This document shows positions 34,553 to 46,439 of a DNA stretch of 64,000 nucleotides, one piece after another; the stretch's first letter is position 1, and every line of letters begins with the position of its first letter. Below the pieces are notes generated by a model. That model was not told the origin of the DNA. It searched no databases and saw only the letters and a program-made list of their open reading frames with translations. Source of the stretch: Dromiciops gliroides (taxonomy: Eukaryota; Chordata; Mammalia; Microbiotheria; Microbiotheriidae); the NCBI RefSeq assembly GCF_019393635.1, contig NC_057864.1, forward strand, positions 88,302,382-88,366,381, written 5' to 3'. Position numbers and translations under genes: made by a program.

Positions 34553-34869
34553 AAATGTGCTGGTCACTGGTAATACAAAGACAAAAAATGAAAAAGTCTC
34601 TGGTCTTAAGTCTCATGAATTCTATGGAAGTGATTCAACCTTACATGGATTAGTCATCTAATTAGTTAGTCATCTAAGAGCATTCCTCCAGATACATGTA
34701 GCTATTTCATTTTTTCTGTTACTTTTCATTTTTAAATAGTTGAAGATAATATCCCAAAAGCATTATGGAACTGGAAAGTTAGGAACACAAAGTAGGGAGA
34801 TTATCAACCAGTGTTTAATTGTTCTAAAGAATTTTTTTTATTTTGTATCCGAAGAATTGAAAGTTAGAA
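34553..34869. other. Unassigned DNA
   Basis: About 320 bp, nothing recognised. Confidence 0.4.
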
Positions 34870-35035
34870 TGATGAAAAGAGACATAACTTGGATTCAAAT
34901 CCCATCTCTGCCACTCACTCTAGGTGACCTTGAAAAATCATTTCTCTTTTGTCTTTGGTTTCCTTATCAGTAGAATGAGGGGTAGGAGTAGATGAACTTT
35001 AGGGTCCAGGCAGCTCTAAATCTTTGTCTCTATGA
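34870..35035 (+). mobile_element. MIR SINE
   Basis: 'CTTGGATTCAAATCCCATCT', 'GACCTTGAAAAATCATTTCT', 'GAACTTTAGGGTCCAGGCAG'. Confidence 0.72.
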
Positions 35036-35776
35036 TTCCAAAAAGCTAAAGTGTTTCCTTTGTATCAGTAGTTGCTGCTTTGTTCACATTCCTTAGATGA
35101 CCATTCTTCCTTTACTGGTGTGCTGAATGAGCATTGTCCAATTGCTAGTCCCTCCATTTATATGCTGCTCATTTCTGAATGGATCTTGTTTACTGCATAT
35201 TATTTGTTTGATATATACTTCCAATCTTGATGTCTGTTCTGGTATGATGATTTGGGTTCATAGCTCTAATGACAGATGTTTAAGGAAGAAAAAAATTTCA
35301 CAACTTAGAAAAAATGTTATTTATCCATTACAGTTAAAATGTTTGACTTGTGCATCATCAGTTCTGAGGGAAAAGTTCATGAAATAGTCTTTAAAAAAAA
35401 TAATAAAACCAATGTTATGACTTGTTGGAGAAACCACTTTATGTCTCTATTTTAAAAGCTTTGTTATGGTCTGTGGAAATGTTTTTGATTTTGTAAACAT
35501 TCTGTTCTGGTAAACTTGCATTTTAACTGAAAGAGGCATATGTTTCATTGAAAAGAAAAAAAAAAAGCTTTTTTGTGTTTTTTTTTAATCAGAGTAGAAA
35601 TAGGTGATCCTGCCTGTGATCATTGGTAATGGACTCTTCAATTAAAATTAGGAATGACAAGCTTTAGTTTCATAGGGCAAGGAGCTTAACTTTCAAAAGA
35701 TAGTCCAGCATCTATCAAATTTCCATTTGATTAGAAAAAGATAATCTCAGGGTTTTTCAGTGGCCATTTCAATAGT
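35036..35776. other. Unassigned DNA
   Basis: About 740 bp without recognised features; short A-runs and T-runs near 35388 and 35560-35586. Confidence 0.4.
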
Positions 35777-35842
35777 TCTCTCTGTTTCTCTCTCTGTCTC
35801 TGTGTCTCTGTCTCTGTCTCTCTCTTCTCTCTCTGTCTCCTT
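35777..35842. repeat. (TC)n-rich pyrimidine repeat
   Basis: Imperfect TCTC/TGTC units over about 65 bp. Confidence 0.88.
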
Positions 35843-37135
35843 AAAACTAACTGAAACTGAGAGTCATGCTTACACACAGAAAAACAATTCATCTGACTCC
35901 AAATAAAGCACTATTTCTCCTACAGTAACAGTTCAATATTTCTAGAAAGATCAAAAGCCTAGTGAAAACCATCTATAAAGGTCTTCAACACCAAACTCAT
36001 TTGGAGTTTCAACCTTATGGCTAACCAAATGATGAGCCTTTCCAATGATAACTTTGATCATTATTGGGTAGACATAAACTCTGCGTCTAGACCCATCTTC
36101 CATGCTTTTGCAACTTCATGAACCCAGGGTCACCCTCATACCACAATGAAGTCTCGAAGGAAAACATCAGAAGAGGTTAATTAGTAAGACTAATGAATGT
36201 TTATACTTAGTTGTTTAATGAAGAATTCTAGTTTTGTTTTTATAAAGGTTACTTGAGTGAAAAACCATACTAAATTCTCTGTTAGTTAATCATATTTGCA
36301 GGAAAGTTAGCTGCTTAAAACACAAGACTATTCCCTAAGCACTATTATTTATCTAATGGAAATAAACAGCTCCCCGAGTCCTAAACATCCATATTCATGA
36401 AATGGCAGCCAAAATGACATAGCGATCCCCAACTGAACTGGCCTGTTTCAAAGTCCAAGAGAAAAAGTGAACATGAAGATTAAATTACCATATCACTCAT
36501 TGTCATGGTTATTTGTTAACTTCTTCCCCACTGATTCCCCATGGTTGGGGTTAGGTGGAATCTCATTAACTTTAATATTAGAAAGAGGCCGCACACTTCT
36601 CCCTAAACCCATAGACAAGAAAAAATAAAGCAGACACAAAGGGGAAGCATCCCAGGAGGTAAGATGGTACAAAAAAAAAAAAAAGCTAGACAGTTCTCCA
36701 AACTCTCCAAAAGTCTCCTGACAAGGGCGTCCTGAAGCTTCATGTTCTTTATAAAGCAAAGCAGAGCCAGATAGAGATTCCCATATAACCTAAGACTGAG
36801 AAGATCAAAAGAGCACAAAATAGAGTGTGTTGTGTCGAGTTTATCTAGGAAGAGATATGTGCAGTGGGAATGACTAGAGACAAACATCAGAAATCTTAGC
36901 AAGGTAGAAAGAGTAGGGCTTGACTGGATCCAAAACTAAAGCTTGGCCTTAGAACTGGGCTAAGGTTTGTGAGGCTAAGGTAAGAAGGAATTTGCCCCTG
37001 GGAATCAAGTCAAGAGAAAGGTTCTGAGAAATTAAATGCTAAACTAATGGCAAATCAGGGCAGATAGGGCGAGATTACAATCATATTTCCCCATGGTGTG
37101 TGTGTGTGTGGAGGGCTGTATGTTGAAATTTCTTT
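35843..37135. other. Unassigned DNA (1.3 kb)
   Basis: No repeat recognised. Two overlapping reverse open frames (36493-36759 and 36603-36902) are broken only by a short A-run shift, but carry no motif I recognise. Confidence 0.4.
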
Positions 37136-37285
37136 TTAACCTTGTTGAAAATGTAAAATAATTGAATGTTAGCCCTGGGAAGTAGCTTGGATATCATATA
37201 TCCCAATCTTCTCATTTTACAAAGGAGGAAACTGTGGATTTGAAATATTAAAAGTGATTTTAAAAAGATTTAGCAACACAGGTTA
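37136..37285 (-). mobile_element. Old MIR/L3-like repeat, antisense
   Basis: 'GTTAGCCCTGGGAAGTAGCT', 'CTCATTTTACAAAGGAGGAA' and a decayed core. Confidence 0.5.
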
Positions 37286-37299
37286 TCCCCAATCTTTCT

Positions 37300-37725
37300 A
37301 GCTTTATAGTTAGAGTGACTGAATACAGCTATTTTAAAATCTATAATCTGGTCTTCTTGACTCCATTCTCTCTCTATTCTTTTCTACACAGCATGTCCAT
37401 TTTAATCTTCCTCAAATACTTTTTTTATTGTTATTCTCCTGATCAAAAACTTTCCATGGCTTTCCATTTCCATGAGGATAAAATCAAACACTCTTACTTG
37501 GGTTTCAAAGCCCTAAATTCTATCTCCCGATGCAAGTCCTCTGTTTTGTGTCGAATGGTCTATTCAAAGTCCCCAGAGCATGCCATATTTATTCTCCTTA
37601 CTTGTTCCAATCAATGTGTCCAGAAAACAGTCACACCCATCCCCCATAGACTGATTTCTTCCTTCTCTGAACTGTTGTAGCATTTACTTATTTACATTAC
37701 TCCTTTCAGAACCTAATCAGATACT
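37300..37725 (+). mobile_element. L2 LINE 3' region, sense
   Basis: 'TTTCCATGGCTTTCCATTTC', 'AGGATAAAATCAAACACTCT', 'TTTCAAAGCCCTAAATTCTA', 'TCCCATCTCCC' order as in L2. The 121-codon open frame at 37315-37680 is this repeat. Confidence 0.72.
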
Positions 37726-38455
37726 GCCCTGTGTTATGGTATAGAGGGGCAGCAGTGTGTGTATGTGTGTGTATGTGTATATTTCAAACATATGGACAAT
37801 AAATTGCATCTAGAATTAAACAGAAGGAAAAGAGTAACTAGATTGCCTTTAGGAGATTACAAAGCTCCTTAATGACCTCATATTTCTCCCAGAAAAAAAA
37901 AAGGTCTATCTTTTTAATACCAATACTCTACCACTATTGTATGCTTGTGTCATCGAACAATACAACCTCCAAAGAATTAATGATAAGCATCATTCAGAGG
38001 GCAGTGGGGTGGGTGTAAAGAGACATATTTGGAGATAGAGTACAAAGAACAATGCTATCAAAGAAATGTGTGATTGAAACAAAAGATGGGTTGGTCACAA
38101 GTTGCAAGTGAGGGATAACCAGTGAACAACCCATATGCTCCATGGGATCCTCATGATTCCAGGAGAAAAGTAGGAAAAACTCCAGGATGAGCCTATGGTG
38201 GGGGGGAGGGCATGGCAACTTACAAAGGATAAGCAGGCATGGATGAAATACAATCTGCATCACTGGAAGGAATACTCAAATCAAAGAGATTACAAATCCA
38301 TTTGAATAATTAGAATTCATGTGGTTTTATGAGTAACTAACTTTAATATTCCCCAAGCTGGGAATAATCATAAACACCTGTTATTGTTTCTGAAAGCATG
38401 CATCTATTCTTTCCTTATAATTGGAACAGCTAAGCAACATCCTTGTAATTAATTT
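37726..38455. other. Unassigned DNA
   Basis: About 730 bp with a short TG run near 37755-37780; nothing else recognised. Confidence 0.4.
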
Positions 38456-39240
38456 ATCATTCAACAAGAATCTAGTAAGCATGTTCCAGGCATTGTGCTA
38501 ACTGCTAGGGATACAAATACAAAGAATGAAAAGTCTTTTCTGACAAGGAACTTAAATTCAAATGGGAGAGACAATAAGTACATATATAAGGAAATAGAGA
38601 ACAATATTAAAGAAAATAAATGCAAAATGGTCAAATACAAGATACTTTTGGAGAAAGAACACTGGAAGTTGAGTGGGTCAGAAAGGCCTCATATAAAAGG
38701 TGACTGGCCTCTGCTTTGAATGAAGAGATGAGTTCTGTGCAGACAGAGTATGTTCCAGGAACAGTCAATGGCCACCGAAAAGTCACAGAAATAAAAGATA
38801 AAGTGCCCCAAATGAGTAACAAAGAGAAGGTCAATTTGGCTGTATCCCAGAATGCAATACAGGGAGTAATGTCCATTTAAACTAGAATGATAGGTTTCAG
38901 TCAGGTTGTAAAAGGCTTTAAAAACTAAAGAGAAGAGGGGCAGCTAGGCAGCACAGTACATAGAGCACTGTCCCTGGATTCAGGAGGACCTGAGTTCAAA
39001 TCCAGCCTCAGACACTTAACAATTACTAGCTGTGTGACCCTGGGCAAGTCACTTAACCCCAATTGCCTCACCAAAAAAAAAAAAAAAACCAACCCTAAGT
39101 AGAAGAGTTTTATATTTTAACCTCAAGCCAATAGTCACTGGATTTGATTGCACAAGGGAATGACATAGTCAACTCTGTGTTTAAGGAAAATCACTTCAGC
39201 AGTAGTGTATAGAATGGAATTAAGTAGTGAGGATCCAAAT
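38456..39240 (-). mobile_element. L2/CR1-type LINE 3' region, antisense, with SINE
   Basis: 'TTCCAGGCATTGTGCTAACT', 'AAATGGGAGAGACAATAAGT', 'AATGTCCATTTAAACTAGAA', then after the SINE 'CAAGCCAATAGTCACTGGAT' and 'GGAATGACATAGTCAACTCT'. Collinear with 10416-11145. Confidence 0.75.
38938..39094 (+). mobile_element. WSINE1-like tRNA-SINE
   Basis: GGGCAGCTAGGCAGCACAGT to CCCCAATTGCCTCACC plus A-tail. CTAAAGAGAAGAG (38925) and CTAAGTAGAAGAG (39095) form a TSD with two mismatches. Mosaic: GGATTC of one subfamily, CAATTGCCTCAC of the other. Confidence 0.92.
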
Positions 39241-39382
39241 TAATTTTTTGAGGCAACCAGAGTTAAGTGACTTGTCCAAGGTCACACAGCTAATAAATGT
39301 CAAGTGTCTAAGGTCAGATTTGATCACAGGTCCTCTTGACTCCAGGACTGGTGCTCTATCCACTGTGTCACTTAGCTGCCCC
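39241..39382 (-). mobile_element. WSINE1-like tRNA-SINE, diverged
   Basis: TTTTTTGAGGCAACCAGAGT to GTCACTTAGCTGCCCC. More mutated than its neighbours, so probably older. Confidence 0.85.
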
Positions 39383-39619
39383 ACATCAAATTCTTAAAGG
39401 AAAAGTGAAATGAGTTATGGAAGGAAATAGACATATTATATACTAATAGAGGACCTCAACTTTCCCCAATGAGAAAAAGGTAAATCTAGTTATGATTTTT
39501 TTAAAGTGAAGAAGATGAATAGAATCTTAGAAAAGTTAGATGTGATAGGCCTCTGGAGAAAACCAAATGGAAACAGAAGTGTACAAGGTACCTTCACAAA
39601 AATTGAGCATGTTTTAGGG

Positions 39620-39803
39620 CAAAGCTTCTTAAACTGTGGGTCACAACCCAATATAGGGTCATATAATTGAATGTGAGGGTTGCAAAAAAATCAACAACAG
39701 TAAAAAGTCATGTATACCTATTTTATATACCTATATACCCAGGGTAGAGTAAAAATTTCTCAGGCAAAAAGGGGTAATAAGTAGAAAAATTTAAGAAGCC
39801 CTG
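39620..39803. mobile_element. hAT-type DNA transposon (MITE), 184 bp, 8-bp TSD
   Basis: Ends CAAAGCTTCTTAAACT and (reverse) CAGGGCTTCTTAAATT are inverted repeats. TTTTAGGG is duplicated exactly at 39612-39619 and 39804-39811. The 8-bp duplication and CAGGG-type ends are hAT features. No transposase is encoded. It lies inside L1 codons that read on across it. Confidence 0.92.
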
Positions 39804-41163
39804 TTTTAGGGCATAAAAAACCTGACGACCAAATGCAGAAAAGGAGAAATATCAAATTAACCCTTTTTCAGACCATAATGCATTAAAAATTACATTGAAT
39901 AATTACATGGAAGCATGGATTAAAAGTTCATTGGAAACTAATCTAATCCTAAAGAATGAGTGGATCAAAGAACAAATCATGGAAATAATAATTTCATTAA
40001 AGAGAATAACAACAATGAGACAACATTAGAAAATGTGTGTCATGCAGAAAAAGCAGTACTTAGAGGAAAATGTATATCTGTAAACATATACATCAATAAA
40101 AAAGAGAAAGAGCAGATCAACTCTTGGGCATGCAACTAAAAACTTTTAAAAAGAAGAAATTTAATAACTCCCAAGTAGACACTAAAATGGAAATCCTGAA
40201 ATTTAAAGAAGAAATTAATAAAATTGAAAGTATAAAATAGAAAACCATTGGTTAATTTGATTAAAAAGGAGAAAAGCAAATTACTAGTATCAAAAATAAA
40301 AAGAATATACCACCAAAAAAGATGAAATTAGAGCAATTAGATGACATTTTGCTGGATTATATGCTAATAAATCTATCAATCTAAGTGAAATGGATGAATA
40401 CTTACAAAAAGATAAATTGCCCAGATTAACGAAAAAGGAAATAAAATACTTAAATAACCATATCTTAGAAAAAAATGAACAAGACCTCAGTGACCTCCCT
40501 AAGAAAAAATCCCCAGGACCAGATAAATTTACAAGTGAATTCTACCAAACATTTAAGGAACAATTTATTCCAATACTATATAAACATTTTTTTTAAAATA
40601 AGGAGTCCTCTAAATTACTTGTATGGCATAAATATAGATTTGATACCTGAACTAGGGAGAGCAAAACCAAAGAAAATTATAGGCCAATTTGCTTAATAAA
40701 TATTGATGCAATATTGTTAAATAAATATTAGCAAGAAAATTACAGCAATATATCACAAAGATAATACATCATGACCAGCTGAAATTTATACCAGGAATAC
40801 TGGTTCAGAATTCAGAAAAATATAAGCATGACCAACCATATCAATAATAATAACACATGATTTACATATAAAGAGTAATACCATAAGAAAATTAGGAGAG
40901 CACAGAATAGTTTGTAAGATCTATGGATAAGGGAAGAATTTAGGACCAAAGAAAATATAGAGAGCATTACAACATGCAAAATAAATCATTTGATTATATA
41001 AAATTTTAAAGGTTTTGCACAAACAAAACAAATGCAACCAAAATTAAAAGGAAAGCAAAAAACTGTGGGGAGGGGAGGAATTTTGCAACAAGTATCTCTG
41101 ATAAAGGCCTCATATCTCAAATGAACAGATTACACAGAGAACTGAGTCAAAGTTATAAAAATA

Positions 41164-41309
41164 TGGGCACCTAGGTGGCGCAGTGGATAAAGCACAGGCC
41201 CTGGATTCAGGGGGATCTGAGTTCAAATCCAATCTCAGACACTTGACACTTACTAGCTGTGTGACCCTGGGCAAGTCACTTAACCCCTCATTGCTCCACC
41301 CAAAAAAAG
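41164..41309 (+). mobile_element. WSINE1-like tRNA-SINE in L1, 13-bp TSD
   Basis: AGTTATAAAAATA is repeated exactly at 41151-41163 and 41310-41322. GGATTC / TTGACACTT / CCTCATTGCTCCAC place it in the CATTGCCCC subfamily. Confidence 0.95.
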
Positions 41310-42106
41310 AGTTATAAAAATACAAGTCATTCTCCCAGTTGATAAATGGTCAAAGGATAGGAATAGTCAGTTTTCAGACAAATGAATCAAAGCTATCTAT
41401 AGTCATATGAAAAAATGTTTTAAATCATTGTTAATTAAAGAAATACAAATTAAAACAATTCTGAAATACCACCTCATACCTCTCAGATTGGCTAAGATGA
41501 CCAAAAAAAAGAGGAAAATGATAAATGTTAGAGGGGATGTGAGAAAATTGGGACATTAATATACTTTTGGTGGAGTTGTGAACTAAACCAACCATTCTGG
41601 AGAACAATTTGGAACTATGCCCAAAAGGCTATAAAAATGCACATACCTTTTGATACAGCAATACTACTACTAAGACTATATTCTAAAGACATTTTGAAAA
41701 AGAAAGGAGGAAAGGACCCACCTGTACAAAAATTGTTATAACAGCTCTTTTTGTGGTGGCTAAAAACTGAAAATCAAGAGGATCCTTCTCAATTGGGGAA
41801 TGGTTAAACAAACTGGTATGTTATTGTGCTGGAATTTTATTGTACTATAAGAAATGATAAGCAAGATGGTTTCAGAAAAACCTGGAAAGATTTACTTGAA
41901 CTAATGCAAAGTGAAGTGAGCAGAACCAGGAGAACATTGCACACAGTAACAACACTATTGTAGAATGAAGAATTGTGAATGACTTCACTATTTTCAGCAA
42001 TATGATGATCCAAGAAAATCCCAAAAGACTAATAATGAAGCATGCTATCTGCCCCCCAGAGAAAGAACTGAAACTATCTGAATACAGATTAAAGCATACT
42101 ATTTTC

Positions 42107-42210
42107 CTTCCCTCATTCTTTCCTTTCTTCCTTCCTTCCTTCCCTCCTTCCTTCTTTCCTTTCCTTCATTCCTTTTCTTTCTTTCTTTCTCTCTTTCTTT
42201 TTTTCTATTC
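42107..42210. repeat. (TTCC)n/(TTTC)n pyrimidine repeat in the L1 3' UTR
   Basis: About 100 bp of TTCC and TTTC units, replacing the T-rich part that other copies show at this 3' UTR position. Confidence 0.88.
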
Positions 42211-42425
42211 AAGACCTTATACAAAATGACTAATATGGAAATGTTTTACGTGATTGCACATGTTTAAACTAAATTGGATAGCTTACTGTCTCAGAGCAGG
42301 GGAGGGGAAGGAGAGAAAGAGGAATAGAATTTGGAACTCAAAACTTTTAAAAATTATTGTTAAAAAATTTACAAGTAATTTGGTAATATCAACAAAATAA
42401 ATCATTTTTTAAAAATCTGTGATCA

Positions 42426-43185
42426 ATCAGGTAAAAGCCAGAAATATTCAAATCTATACAATACTAAGAAGCACATATCTATGCTTCTTCCTTCCTTTTC
42501 TTGTCCAGTACTAAGTGACTACAAAAAAATTCCACCATCATCAACAAACATTAGGCAGTATAAATAATGAAAAACCAGCTTCCATTCCCACAACATCAAC
42601 ATTTTTTCATGAACTTTTTATTAGTTCCAATTAGGAAAATTTCCACTCCCTCTCCCTCAAATATGGCTAGTTTACCTTAGAATGAGTTGTGTTATCAACA
42701 ACCAGAAAAACAAAGTAAATTCCACTACTACTTTCAAACATGAGACTATATCTGCACCTGATATGTTGTGGTTAGAATTCTTTTAACTGAGTTTCATAAT
42801 CCATTAACTGAAATATTCAGGATATCAGTAACAGGAAGCAGAGTCTTTTCTAGATAGATGTCTTTCACTGATAACATCTGGTTTCCTTTAAACTGCCTTA
42901 ATACAATTAGCGTGACTTTTTTTTTAGAAGGGGAGTATCCTTTGTAATTTGAGATGATTTCTCCTTAATAAAAGCAAATAGTTGATCCCAGAAAAAGATG
43001 ACCCAGTTGATTAGACATAGTGTAAATGAGGCCAAGGACTCAAGTACCTACATGAGCTGGTTAGCTTTGGCATGTGTCATTACCATACATTGCATCCCTG
43101 AAGGATTGTAGTTATCTCATTAGTAGCTTGCCTGAAACACTAAAGGAATTAGAGAAAAAGTAAGGAACAGATCAATGCAAATACA
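42426..43185. other. Unassigned DNA
   Basis: About 760 bp, nothing recognised. Confidence 0.4.
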
Positions 43186-43300
43186 GCATACTGTTGCTAT
43201 TTAGTCATTCACTTATATCCAATTCTTCATGACCCCATGGACCATACTATTCATGGGATTTTCTGGACAAAGATACTGGAGTGGTTACTCATGGCCCAGG
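43186..43300 (-). mobile_element. MAR1-like SINE tail fragment, antisense
   Basis: 'ACTTATATCCAATTCTTCAT', 'GACCCCATGGACCATACTAT', 'CAAAGATACTGGAGTGGTTA': only the RTE-like tail remains. Confidence 0.75.
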
Positions 43301-43850
43301 GTTCCCCAAAGATTCTTGCTTCAAATGGAATACACCTAATCCTTAGGGTTGACTCCCAGGAGGTTTATAATCTCTTTCTTTGGTTCATTTCCTTCACCTC
43401 TAATATTACATGAAAAGCTTTATATGCACATTATAACTCTAGTCAAAGTTTTCCATGAAATGGGCAGGAGGGCTCCACAGGCCTTCAAAGTACTAAACAC
43501 AAATAGGGACATCTTTCTTTTGCCCCAAAGAAAATTAATCACACAGAAGACTAACAGGAGTCCATAAAGAGGTACATAAAAGATTCATCTAGTCCATTTG
43601 AAAGCCTCCTTTCCAATGAAGAAGATAGACATACTTTAAAAATTGCTAAGCAAGCAACCCCCTAAAAAATAGAAAAGAAAAGCAATCCTCTTTCCATCAA
43701 CTTTGTAATCAATTCCACAATATCATGGGGTAGAGGGAAAGAGGGTTAGACAGAGGAGGAGGTAAGAATAATGTCAAAGTCCAGATCTCCTGGTCTCTAT
43801 AATGTGGCTCTAGTCCTCTAGCTATTGGAATCATGGTAGAATTTTTCTTC
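43301..43850. other. Unassigned DNA
   Basis: About 550 bp, nothing recognised. Confidence 0.4.
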
Positions 43851-44388
43851 ATCTATGACCAAAGGGCTATAAAACTGTGCATGCCCTATGACCCAGCAAT
43901 ACCACTACTAGGTCTGTATCCCAAAGAGATCATAAAAAGGGGGAAAGGACCCACATGTACAAAAAGATTTTTGTCAATCTTTATAGTATCTTATTTTTCA
44001 CAGTATCAACAACATTGTGTGTTGATCAACTGTGATAGACTTCATTCTTCTCAGCAATACAATGATAAAAGATAGTTCCAAAGGACTCATGATGGAAAAG
44101 ACTCTACAAATCCAGAAAAAAAAGAACTGTGGAATATGGATGCAGATTGAAGCATATCATTTCTTTTGTTTTTAGTGCTGTTTTTCTTTTTTGAGGTTTT
44201 TTTCCTTTTTGCTTTGATTCTTCTCTTATAGTATGACTAATGTAGAAATATGTTTAATGTTATTGTACATATATAACCTACAACAGATTACTTGCTGTCT
44301 TGGGGAGTGGGGGGGGGGAGGGAGGGGAAGGAGGGAGAAAAATTTGAAACTAGAAATCTTATAAAAACAAATGCTGAAAACTAAAAAA
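43851..44388 (+). mobile_element. L1 3' end, sense, with deletion and filler
   Basis: Codons of the ORF2 C-terminus (CMPYDPAIPLLGLYPKEI at about 43879) run to ACATGTACAAAAAG (43971). About 270 bp of L1 are then missing and replaced by some 40 bp, and the element resumes at 'ACAACATTGTGTGTTGATCA'. A G-run lies at 44305-44320 of the 3' UTR. Confidence 0.85.
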
Positions 44389-44709
44389 ATAGTATCTTAT
44401 TTTTTCCAGTTATATGTAAAGATAGTTTTCAACATTCATTTTTGTTTGTTTTTTGTTTTTTGCGGGGCTACGAGGGTTAAGTAACTTGCCCAGGGTCACA
44501 CAGCTAGTGTCAAGTGTCTGAGGCTGGATTTGAACTTAGGTCCTCCTGAATCCGAGGCCAGTGCTGTATCCACTGTGCCACCTAGCTGCGCCCTTCAACA
44601 TTCATTTTTATAATATTTGAGTTCCAAATTTTTCTCCCTCCCTCTCTTCCCTCCCCCTCCCCAAGTTGGCAAGCAATATGATATAGGTTATATATGTACA
44701 ATCACATTA
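44389..44709 (-). mobile_element. L1 3' end, antisense, abutting the previous one tail to tail
   Basis: Starts exactly at the reversed L1 terminus (ATAGTATCTTATTTTTTCC), through 'GTAAAGATAGTTTTCAACAT' and 'CCAAATTTTTCTCCCTCCCT'. It is 5'-truncated where the next sense L1 begins. Confidence 0.85.
44444..44593 (-). mobile_element. WSINE1-like tRNA-SINE in L1, 16-bp TSD
   Basis: TTCAACATTCATTTTT is repeated exactly at 44428-44443 and 44594-44609. Body carries a short deletion in the AGTAAGTGTCAAG stretch. Confidence 0.95.
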
Positions 44710-45350
44710 ACATCAAACATATTTACAAAAATATTTATAGCAGCTCTTTTTGTGGTGGCAAAGAATTGGAAATTGAGGGGATACCCATCAATTGAGAAAT
44801 GGCTGAATAAATTGTGGTATATGAATGTAATGGAATACTGTTGTGCTATAAGAACTGATGAGCAGGCAGATTTCAGAAAAACCTGGAAGGACTTATATGA
44901 ACTGATGCTGAGTGTAGTGAGCAGAACCAGGAGAACATTATATACAGCAACAGCAATATTGTGTGATGATCAACTACAGTAGATTTAGCTCTTCCCAGCA
45001 ATACAATGATCACAAACAATTCCAAAAAATCTCATGATGGAAAATGCTATTCACATCCAGAGAAAGAACTATGGAGTCTAAATGCAGATTAAGGCATACT
45101 ATTTTCACTTTTTTATTGTTATTTGTTTTTTCTTTCTCATGGTTTTTCCCTTTTGTTCTAATTTTTCTTTCACAACATGACATGTGGAAATATGTTTAAC
45201 ATGATTGTACTGTATAACATGTATCAGATTGCTTGTTGTCTTGGGGAGCGGAGAAGGAAGGGAGGGAAGGAGAAAAATTTGGAACTCATAATCTTGCAAA
45301 AATGAATTTTAAATTATCTTTACATGCAATTGGGAAAAATAGAATATGAT
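44710..45350 (+). mobile_element. L1 3' end, sense, best preserved in the window
   Basis: ORF2 C-terminus reads without stops as FIAALFVVAKNWKLRGYPS, KLWYMNVMEYCCAI and FRKTWKDLYELMLSV (codons at about 44720-44920), homologous to the end of mammalian L1 ORF2. The 3' UTR follows to about 45350. Confidence 0.9.
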
Positions 45351-45666
45351 TAGATAGAAAAAAGGATTTTTTCTTCCTTTTCCAAAAAACATGCTGTTGC
45401 ACAAATTTTTTCCTACTAGGAAACTGGTACCCAAACTCAGGAACTCTCAAACTTAGAATAACTAATTAATTAATTCTCAAAGCTAGTATTCCCCAAGAAA
45501 TTTCTCTTCTCTGGTGAGAAGGCTAGATTCTGGGCTTATGATGCCTGGGAAATCAAAAATCCTTCTTCCCTCCACAAAGAAGTTTGGGGTTCATAGACAT
45601 TGGCCATGAACTACTCTCTTGGACCAATAGGCATACAAAATGTCTGCTTCTACCATGTACTTTTGC

Positions 45667-45803
45667 AGAGGGGAAATTAGGGTTAACTGACTTGCCCAGG
45701 GTCACACAGCCAGCAAGTGTCAAGTGTCTGAGGTTGGATTTAAACTCAGGTCCTCCAGAATCTAGGACTGGTGCTTTACCCACTATGCCACCTAGCTGCC
45801 CCC
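45667..45803 (-). mobile_element. WSINE1-like tRNA-SINE
   Basis: GAGGGGAAATTAGGGTTAAC to CACCTAGCTGCCCC. TCTACCATGTACTTTTGC before and TCTACCGTGTACTTCTGC after (45804) are a TSD with two mismatches. Confidence 0.93.
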
Positions 45804-45924
45804 TCTACCGTGTACTTCTGCCTGAAGTCAGCATTAAATTAGGGAAATGAGGAAAGTAAATAGAAAAAGCCTACCTCTTGTACTCTGACAAGAAGGTACA
45901 AAATAAAAAGTGAAGAGGGAGTGG

Positions 45925-45986
45925 GAGACAGAAGCAGAGACACAGAGACAGAGACAGAGACAGGGACAGAGACAGAGAGAGAGAGA
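45925..45986. repeat. (GACAGA)n-like purine repeat
   Basis: About 60 bp of GAGACA/GACAGA units. The short open frames in it are artefacts. Confidence 0.88.
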
Positions 45987-46439
45987 GCACACACATATCT
46001 GTCGGTTCTTATTTATAGAACAGGATAGAAAGGTTAGGATCCAGTTAGAACTTTTCACTCTTCTCATGACAAATCATCTTAAAACCACTCACAGTCAATG
46101 AGTACCATTCAATGGAATCACTTGTGCCCCATCAACAAGTTACTAATGCACATGCCTGCCCTTTATGGGAAGATGCCCGTTAGATGTCTCAAAACAAAAG
46201 ACCATACTCTGTAATCTCATTAAATAGACTTGGGAAAGCCATCACATTGATCACATACTACTCTGACCAATTCCCATTAAAAAATTAATATCAATGAAAC
46301 CAGAAATAGGCATAATGACTAGACCTTTGATTTCATTGATATAGAAAACTCCCAAATGAGGAACCTTTCTCTGACACTACAAGTTGAAACCTTCTTTGAA
46401 ACTTAGTTATAGATAACAGCCTAGAGCTTTGAGTGGTTA
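45987..46439. other. Unassigned DNA
   Basis: About 450 bp, nothing recognised. Confidence 0.4.

Larger units (their letters stand above)
39390..42425 (+). mobile_element. L1, 5'-truncated in the endonuclease region, internally deleted, reaching the 3' end
   Basis: The order is: end of EN (codons DLNFP, LWRKPNGN), the EN-RT linker (SDHNALK-like text at 39878), and RT start ([20 protein letters not shown] at 40503-40562). IHHDQ-like text follows at 40760. Near 40870 the match jumps past the YADD core to the C-terminal domain ('TCATTTGATTATATAAAATT'), then runs through 'GGAACTATGCCCAAAAGGCT' to a 3' UTR ending near 42425. A hAT element and a SINE are inserted. Many stops. Confidence 0.88.

Noticed and set aside
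37315-37680. 121-codon open frame
   Set aside because: Collinear with noncoding L2 3' sequence also found at 8206 and 24991.
44617-44982. 121-codon open frame as a gene
   Set aside because: It is the end of L1 ORF2 (FIAALFVVAKNW, KLWYMNVMEYCCAI) in a 5'-truncated copy.
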